From positions 15,260,001-15,324,000 of the forward strand of contig JAWQUS010000032.1 of assembly GCA_036365455.1 (NCBI GenBank): a DNA stretch of 64,000 nt, read 5' to 3'. The notes under the pieces were generated by a model. The model saw only the letters and a list, made by a program, of their open reading frames with translations. It searched no databases and had not been told where the DNA came from. The DNA is from Macrosoma leucophasiata (lineage: Eukaryota; Arthropoda; Insecta; Lepidoptera; Hedylidae). Positions 41,201 to 50,200 of this stretch are shown piece by piece. Positions within the stretch are counted from its first letter, which is position 1. The number at the start of each line of letters is the position of its first letter. The position numbers were made by a program, and so were the translations under genes.

Positions 41201-44200
41201 TGTGCATCATTAGGGGAGAATATGCCATAGTCGCCACCATTCCGCTAGTGGGCGATTGGGTCATCAAGTCCCGACGCCACGCTAAATATATAGCAATTGC
41301 TAATAACACCAAAGGCACCATTCCATTCATGTTTAATTAATGGTATTAAAATGTATTGTCAGACGTCGATTAATCGAACGACCGGGGACTGGGATACAAA
41401 TTAAATGTTATACGTATTACAGTCACAAACGCAACAAGTCTTAGGCCTCAGCAGTGGAAATTCGGGTTCACTAATGTAAACAAGCCCTATAGTTTAATTT
41501 ATTCATATTTAACCTGCAGTATTCACCATCATCATCATCATTATTTGAGCTGAAACACGTCCTCTGTGGAGAAAGAACCGTTTGGGGAGGCACGACTGCT
41601 CCGAATAACAACAAAACTTCGGATGAGTCGACCCCTTCTATTTGTAAAGAGTGACATTCCGCGGATAAGTTACATTTGCGGATGAATTGTCACCTTAGTC
41701 GCAACTTCGATGTACGCTTTTGTCCAACAGCGGACGTCGTGCCGCTAAAACGTTCATTAATAAGTTGAGATACCTGGACAAGTGGATTAATGTCTGTGGA
41801 TGCAATACAAGATGGCCAGCGCCCACTATAGCTGCTTCGCACTCTCCTCTAAGGATAGAGCGATACGCTGCTTCCAGACCTCCTATGGTACTGCAGCAGG
41901 ACTCGTCGAAGCTGATGGATGGCCCCTTGATGTCTAGCCAATAGGAGATACGGTTTGCAAACATGGTCTTACTGCATCTGTTAAAAAAGAAAGCCAATTC
42001 AACTCTAATTAAAATGCAATCATGTTGAAAATAAGCTGATGGTTTTGAAGTTTTTCAAGTGATTGAAATACAACGTGTACCTAACAGGAATAACGCACCT
42101 CAAACACCCCAATTATAAAATCGAGTTATTATCATTATATGCTTCTATTACAGTAAAATGATATCTAACAAGTTATCCAGTAACCCAGTTAGTTACCCAT
42201 ATGTAGTTACACACACTGCTGCGATAATAACGCCGCAATGGAAGTAGGACGTTGCGTTTCTCCGTCCTGCGATATTCCGACATGAGTTCTAGAATGTTTT
42301 GTATCAGGACGCAAACGACCGTACACACACCTGCGATAATAACGTTAGTACTTGTAGGACGTTTGGTTTAGAAATATCGGACGATAAAAACGCAGCTGTG
42401 TGCAAGGAATGTAAAAGGTATCGGGACGCATTATCACAATACCGCTTGCGATATTATCGACCTATATAACGCGCCTAGGCAAATTAAATCGATTTAATTT
42501 CATACAAATTAAATCGATTTTCGTAAAGTATTGACATCAATTGATTGTCAACAAACAAAAGCTTAAAAAGTCAACTTTAAATATTCATATATTTCGCAGT
42601 TCGTTGACTTCTAAAATATAAATTCAGTTAATTGAATCGAAAATAAAACAATGTGATTGAATTACATAAATTGAATGAATTTATTACTAGTTGAAATTAA
42701 TTTAAATAATAAACGTAAAAACGTGAAGATCATCATCAAAGGCATGTAGTTTCATTATTTCGTGCGCCAAATGGTAGTATTCAGCACTATCGTGTGTTGG
42801 TCAGATGGTATGGCTCCGGAATGGCTGTCACAGAGATATAACAGTGCATCAGGTATGTTTGCAGATGCGCATGTAAATTGCTTTTACGCAACTATGCGTA
42901 AAAGATGCGCTTCCCTGGAGTGCAGAGTGCGGGCCAGCCCAAACAGTATCTTAAATATGATCGCGAATAGACTGGACTGCATGCCTGTTAATCACTGCAG
43001 TGCCTTATCGCATGGGTTGAGGCGGTAGTGTGCCGCTGATGTAATCCAGCTTACGTAGGTATTTAGATTTATATTATTTTTTTTTGTTAAAACTTAACCC
43101 CCTTATTCATAAACGTATTCTAGGCAAAAGTGTTGCTAATTCCTGCTCATTTGACAATGCAACTGACAAAGACAAAGCATTCTATAGCTAAAACGTATCT
43201 AATGTACGTTTATGAATAAGGGGTAAGTCTTTTTAAACATAGTAAAATTTTGAGTTATTTATGAGTTAAAAAGTAAGTTTTTATAGTTTATATTATATTG
43301 AGTCCTGGTCACTTCAATAAATGATTATTATTATTTATTATAACACAACTAAGGTCTCAGGGGTGGCAACACATCTGCATTTTGACTACTGGTTTTTGTG
43401 TAGATGTCTATAGCGGGGCGAGCGGGGCGATGCCGCATGCATCTATCTTAGGTCTCAGACTCACATAGGCCTCGGGCGTGTGAAGAGCCACTGAGCCAAA
43501 GAGACCCTTCCAGCCCAGCTCTACAATGATTCTCTCCACCTACCCCAAATGTAACATCCAAATCCTGTTACCCGACTAATCCAGCTCCAGCCTTGACGTC
43601 ACCGTAAAAGCTGACCTTCTCAGTATCGGAAAAGCAACTGCCGATGAACACGCCGATTGCTCTGCCAGATAAATGATCCGGGCTGAGACCTGATCAAAAA
43701 TATTTTAATTAATTTTATTTTCCACACACCGTAGAGCAGAGTCTGCAGTCTGTGATCACATAGCGGACAAACCAACTCATTATAATCGGTTTGACCAAAC
43801 TCGAATACTCTCCACAAAACACAGACCAATTTCAAGAATGGTTGGCGAGGCTATTGAGATTAAAAATCATCCAAATTTCAATAGAGAAGATGGTTGGCGA
43901 TTGTCACCAACTTGGGATCCAATACTCAGTAGAATAAAAGCCCAACCGCAACAGTCTGTAAGACCTCAAGATACAACTAGTAACTTTTGTGTTAATCCTG
44001 AATGCTACGCAAGACGTTTGCGAAATAGATGGAGGTAGCTGCACATAATAATTTTTCAAACTGCTGTCAGACGATTACCACCTCAGTCTGCCCGAGACCA
44101 CGGAAGCTGAAAAGCGACCGAAACGTCGGGTTCGATTTTAAATAATCATTTTAGTTTAATATACGCGAGATAAATCCGAAAACTAGTTTTATTTCAATCA

Positions 44201-47200
44201 TTTTATTTTTTAGATTAATGGCATTGCTGTTGTTAATTGAAAATTAACACGTTTTAATTTTTTCCTTATGATTATATAAGTCAGTAGATAAATTCAGAAC
44301 GCATCTTAATATTGTATAATTTTGTGTTAAATGAACGCATCCTCAGTAAAGCGAGATAGCATTATTTTCTCTCATTTCATTCACTTGCTTGCGTCTTCTA
44401 GCGAGACTCGGGCGCACGAACGCGTGCACCGGCCATAGATTATACAGTATATGCACCGGCCTTTCAGGTGTAATTTAATTATATTGATTAATTTAAAGGT
44501 AATTAAGACCTAAATATCAGTGTACAATCAGTTTTTCAGTGTATTCTGTTGTAACAGAGGAATAAATTCAGTGTTCAAAGACCTTCAGTGTTTTACTCAA
44601 GTCAGTCCGTCAGAAAACTTATGAGTTGCCACTGCAGTTGAAGCACTATACGGGCTGCGATTCGAACCCGCCAGCCCGGCTGTCAATAGCTGTTATGCAT
44701 ATTGCCAATTTCAAGTAAAACGATATTTCGTAATAATAATTATTCGGCTCCAGTAATTCGCAACTGACAGAGCTACTAGAGGTTACTGAAAACTTTAGTA
44801 ACTCTATCAGGATGGAATTCGGAATCGAAAAATGTGCAGTAATGCATGTACGACAAGGGCAGATAATGGAATCTGAGGGAACAAATCTCCCAGGTTCTAT
44901 TTCGTTCCGAACCCTCTCTGCCGCCGAGAGCTATAAGTAATTGGGTATGTCGGAGGCCTTAGGTATGCGCGAGGGCGACATGAGGCAATCGTTGAAGGAA
45001 CGTTTCTTCGGTCGCCTGACAAAAGTACTGAAAAGTCTTTTGTCGGGTGGTAATAAGGTCCGCGCCTTCAACGGTTGGGTCATGCCGGTCTTGATGTACT
45101 CCTTCGGCATACTCAAGTGGACTCAGACCGACCTGGATGCTCTTGACAGGCGAGTCCGCTCTTTGCTGACGGCATATCGGATGCATCACCCGCGGTCGTC
45201 GGTCATGAGACTGTACATCCCGCGGAGGTGTGGCGGTCGAGGCTTCCTTAGCGCCAAGACCCTACACAACCGTGAGGTGTGCAGCCTCAGAGAATATTTC
45301 CTGGCCGCCGACGGGGATATGCATAAGGATATGGTGGCGGTCGACAGTGGACTCACCACTCTCTCTTTGGCTAAACAGAACTGGCGCAAACCTGAGGTAC
45401 TCACGACCAGCGACCGCAGGAGTGTATGGCAGGGCAAGGAACTACATGGACGTTTTTACCGGGCCCTACACGGGCCTGACGTAGACACTTTAGCATCCGT
45501 GGCCTGGCTACGATTCGGTGACCTATTTGGGGAAACCGAAGGTTTTGTTTGTGCAATAATGGACGAAGTGGTAATGACCAACAACTACCGGAAGTTTATC
45601 CTGAAGGATGGCACGGTCGACATATGTCGGGCATGCCACCGACCGGGTGAATCAATCAGGCATATTGTGTCCGGCTGTTCTAGTCTTGCCAACGGCGAAT
45701 ATCTGCACAGACACCACCAAGTGGCCAGAATTATCCATCAGCAACTTGCCTTGCGATATAGTCTTGTGGCCGTGGAGGTGTCATACTACAGGTATGTGCC
45801 CGACCCAGTTCTGGAAAACGACCATGCCACAATGTATTGGGACCGGTCTATCATCACTGACAGGACTATTGTAGCCAATAAGCCAGATATAGTGATGATA
45901 GACCGCTCGGAGCGCCGCGCAGTGATTATCGATGTCACCGTCCCTCATGATGGGAATCTCGTGAAGGCCGAGAAAGACAAGGAACTTAAATATCTTGATC
46001 TGGCTCACGAGATTGTCGCCATGTGGGACGTAGATTCGGCCATCATTGTGCCGATAGTCGTTACGGTCAACGGACTTATAGCAAAGAGCCTCGACCAACA
46101 CCTCAGAGGCTCAAGCTAGGAAGTTGGGTCAAGGGTCTGATGCAGAAGGCGGTACTCCTTGGCACGGCACGTATAGTGAGGAGGTTCCTGTCTCTGTGAC
46201 CCTAATCATCGACGGCTTGGACCCTGTTCCCGCTGCCGGTGGCACACTATTTTTTATTTTTTTATATATATTTGTGCTTTATTAATATTATATTTTATTA
46301 TATTTAATTAAGTTACTTATATATGTAAAAAAATAATTAATATGCATAATTAATAAATGAATGATAATAATAATAATAATGAGGGGGCAGAGCAGCTTGT
46401 GGCGAGCTGTTGGTGAGTAGCGACACCACCCCCTACCATCATCTCGAGTTCCTCCGAGAGAACTGGGCTCCGCCTCGTCCGCCACACAGAGGTACGGCCG
46501 GACAGAGCATCAGGTCTCTCACCTCTGGCTTGCCTTCATTGGCCGGTCAGAGTGGGGCGCTAGAGGTATGGCATTTGCAGAAATTTAGATAATAGGCTGT
46601 TGTCTAAATTTCTGAAAGAACCATACACTCGGGGGTGGAAGTGTCTAAAGGCATAATAGCGGGGAAGCCCGCTCCGAGCTCGAGATTACTCGCTCGTGAT
46701 GGTGAAACCGGGGCCCCACCTCTCGACACCCCCAGCCTCTCTCAACAGTGTTGCCCCCTGTCGACCATCGGGTTGGCTGTTTGGGGGGCCCACTAAGGAG
46801 AGGCGAGTCACCACCTGCCTAAAGTAGGATTCGATAATGTGAGATGTTGAATATAGGCAGGTGCCGGATCTCACTCCATAGGCCCAGCCAGCTAGTCCCT
46901 CCAGTTCACCCACATAGCCCAAAGTTTGGCTGGTCCTGCCCGATTTGTCAAATCTTTCCTTCACATCTATTGCATTGCTTTATTTATTTAAAAGCGACTT
47001 CTTTACGATATTCAATAAACTGAAAAGTCTATTATATCGGTTGCCTAACTAGCATAGTTGGTAATAGATGGCGCTGCTGCTACCATAAAGCAATGCAATA
47101 GATGTGAAGGAAAGATTTGACAAATCGGGCAGGACTTCAGTAGCTCAATTTTAAGAGCGGCTGGACTAGATTCCCAGTAGGTCGCGAGTTCGAGTCTCGC

Positions 47201-50200
47201 CTGAAGTCAAATTTTTCTTTCCATTTTTCTTTAAAAATAAAAAATATATTTCACAAGCATGTGTTAATGCGAAATAATATAAAAACAGACATGATTTGAT
47301 TTGTTCAACGACGCTCATTGGATGGAACATTATGATGTCATTTAGAGCAATAATATAAATATGATTATTAAGAGGGTAAGGACTTACTTGATTGTGATTT
47401 TTTTAAAATAAACGCCGTCCTATGAATTGTTTATTTTTTTACCACAAAACCTCTGTCGCTGCATCACGATTATACTCTCCGATTCAGATCGACACCAGCC
47501 GCGGGGCCATGCGCGCTTCTAGAAAGACTAATTTCATTTATATTCCAACGCAACATACCAGCATCATAAATAGCTTGATAGGTCTGCTCCATCAGCTTTC
47601 TGGACATGGTATCCATAGTGTTCCCCACGCGGTGGCTGAGCTTGAAGAACTGGGAGTCAAAGCGGTCCAAGTCCGGCACGTTGCCCACGTACTCCATAAG
47701 ATCGGGATGCTTGAAGTTCCAACGAGGACTACGATGTTTTACTGGGTTCACCTGCAGAAAATGTACATAATAAGTACATTACATGATGGTAGAGTAAACT
47801 ACCATTGTAAACTGTTAACTATCACTTACGGTTATAATTGATAGTCGCACATCACACACAGATACACATGTCAAAATTGTAACGAGGGTTAATTAAAACA
47901 TATGCCCCGATAACTAAAGTATATGCAGACGAAGTCGTGAATAAAAGCTAGTCAAGCACTTACACATATATCACTTATATATAAATGTTAATAAATATTC
48001 AAATAAGATATAGATATAATGTAATTTAAGTTCTTAGTTCTGTAAAATGAAAACACGCTAATATTTTTTTACTGGTGGTAGAGCTCCAGTGACGGAGCTC
48101 GCGGGCGTAGGCACCACCGCATTACCTAATATACTTGCCGCTAAATGGTAGTGTTCAGCACTATCGTGTTCCGGTCAGGTGGTAATGTACGGCCCTGTAA
48201 TTTCCGGCACAGAGGCATAACACCTAATGCCTCTGGAGTGGCAGCGCATCTGCATTTTGACCTCTGGTCATTGTGTGGGTGTCTATAGGCTGCAGTCTTC
48301 ACTTAACATGAATGTGAATTGCATGCTTGTTTGCCACTTTTATTACATAAAAAAAAAAATAATAATAATAATTTGTAAAGTATCTATATTTAATTATGTT
48401 ATAAAAAAGCACTCTTTGTCCTCTTTGCAAATAGCAATGCCCTGACGGGGTGTCACAATATTAAATTTAAGATCTCAATATACTCTTATGAATGTACTGT
48501 ACTATTGTGAAAACGCTAATAAATAAATAAATAAATAAGTTACATAGTAAAAGCAATAAAATTAATTACTTTTGTGGTAAACATATAGCTTACAATAGTT
48601 ATTAAGGTAATTATTTAAATAACTAGACACAATGCCTAATGACTAAAAGGTATTTTATTTGCAAACAATAGCTAATTAGAATCTTATTAACTTTGAACCC
48701 ACACACTTGACATGTATTGTAATAGATATATATTATGCGGCGAACTTACGTTAATTTCGCCAAACGTTATAAATAACAAGCTCGCAATTTTTTTTAGAAA
48801 GAGGCCTTATGCAAATTAGTTCGGTATAAAAATGAAAAAAGGCGTGCTCCGATGGTTCCGGCATATGGAAAGAAGGTCGAATGAGCGAATGACTAAACAG
48901 ATATAAATATATACAATGCGAATATGGATGGTTGCAGAGGCCCAGGAAGATCCAGACAGACCTACCATGACCAAATAGGTCGAGTACTGTCTGAGGGTAG
49001 AGTCTAAAGTCTGAATCGCCGGATTCGGCGTGCATGTAAGAAGATAATGATGAATTTATGAGAAGCACGGGAGGTGTGTCAGGGCCGGGATATCTGGCGT
49101 TCCACGTATCTGTCTACCCCGTAAGGGACTTGGCGTGATACATTTTTCAATTATGATGCCACAAGAACGGCGTAGTTATGAAGTGTGAGACTTGAAAAAA
49201 TGTCCAGTGTACGCTGAAAATAAGTTTCTAGTATCTTTCACAATAGCGCTGGCGTTTGAAAAACTACGATATGAATTCAGCGGTTGTACATTGAATGGAG
49301 GGTGCTGAGTTATTTTTTTTAATCGTTCATAACTATGTTCATGACTGAAGTAACCAAAGACTTAACTCAAATGTTGGCGCAGTCTCCAATAATCCCTGCT
49401 TCACTACTAATATTATAAATGCGAAAGTAACTCTGTCTGTCTGTCTGTTACTTTTTCACGTCCAAACGACTGAACCGATTTTAATGAAATTTGGGTACAG
49501 AGATAGAGCTGACTTTGAGAAAGGCTACTTAGTTATTTATAAAACGACATCCACGCGGGCGAAGCCGCAGGCAACAGCTAGTAATTTAATAAATCTAACC
49601 AAAAAAACTACTGTGAAAAACGTGTAAAGTATTCTTATAAATGTAATATTATTAAAATTCGAGCCTAATTAGGCGATCTGAGATTAAAAAGGGGGATGGA
49701 ATTTTAAGGATTGTAAATGGCGTATCACAATTTCTAGCAAAACCTACAAATTCTTCCCAAAGGGCTTCCGCCTTGTCATGGCGGGGGTCAGTAACCGGTG
49801 GTTGTTCCCACATCAACGAAACCAAGAGAAACCCAGCGAGGGAGCGAACCCACACGCTGCTGAAATATGGCGACGGCTGGGGTAAAGGTGTACGGGTATG
49901 TCGTGGGCCCTGCACCCTAACCCCAACTGCCTAACCGTGGTCCCGCCGTCTGATAGGGACGCCGTGGAACCGCGAGGGGGTCGATGAGGGTCGAACCTTT
50001 TGATCCTCCTGCTCCTCCGGTGCAAAACTATGTGCCCGTGATCCCCTTCACCCAGGCGGTATGGAGTGCTAGGTGTACTGGCCTAGGCTAGAAATCTTCG
50101 GGCTTCGGACTAGGGTATGCTTGTCTCCCGAATGGAAAAAGGTCCCGATCTGACTGGCGGACAGGTGTTCCAATCGTCACTAGTGCTGAACTATGGAGTG

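Noticed and set aside
41085..41330. Minus-strand frame between gene B exons 4 and 5, a possible extra exon
   Set aside because: Exons 4 and 5 join in phase without it, and its gctagtgggcgattgggtca sequence recurs near 2.48 kb, so it is repeat-derived.
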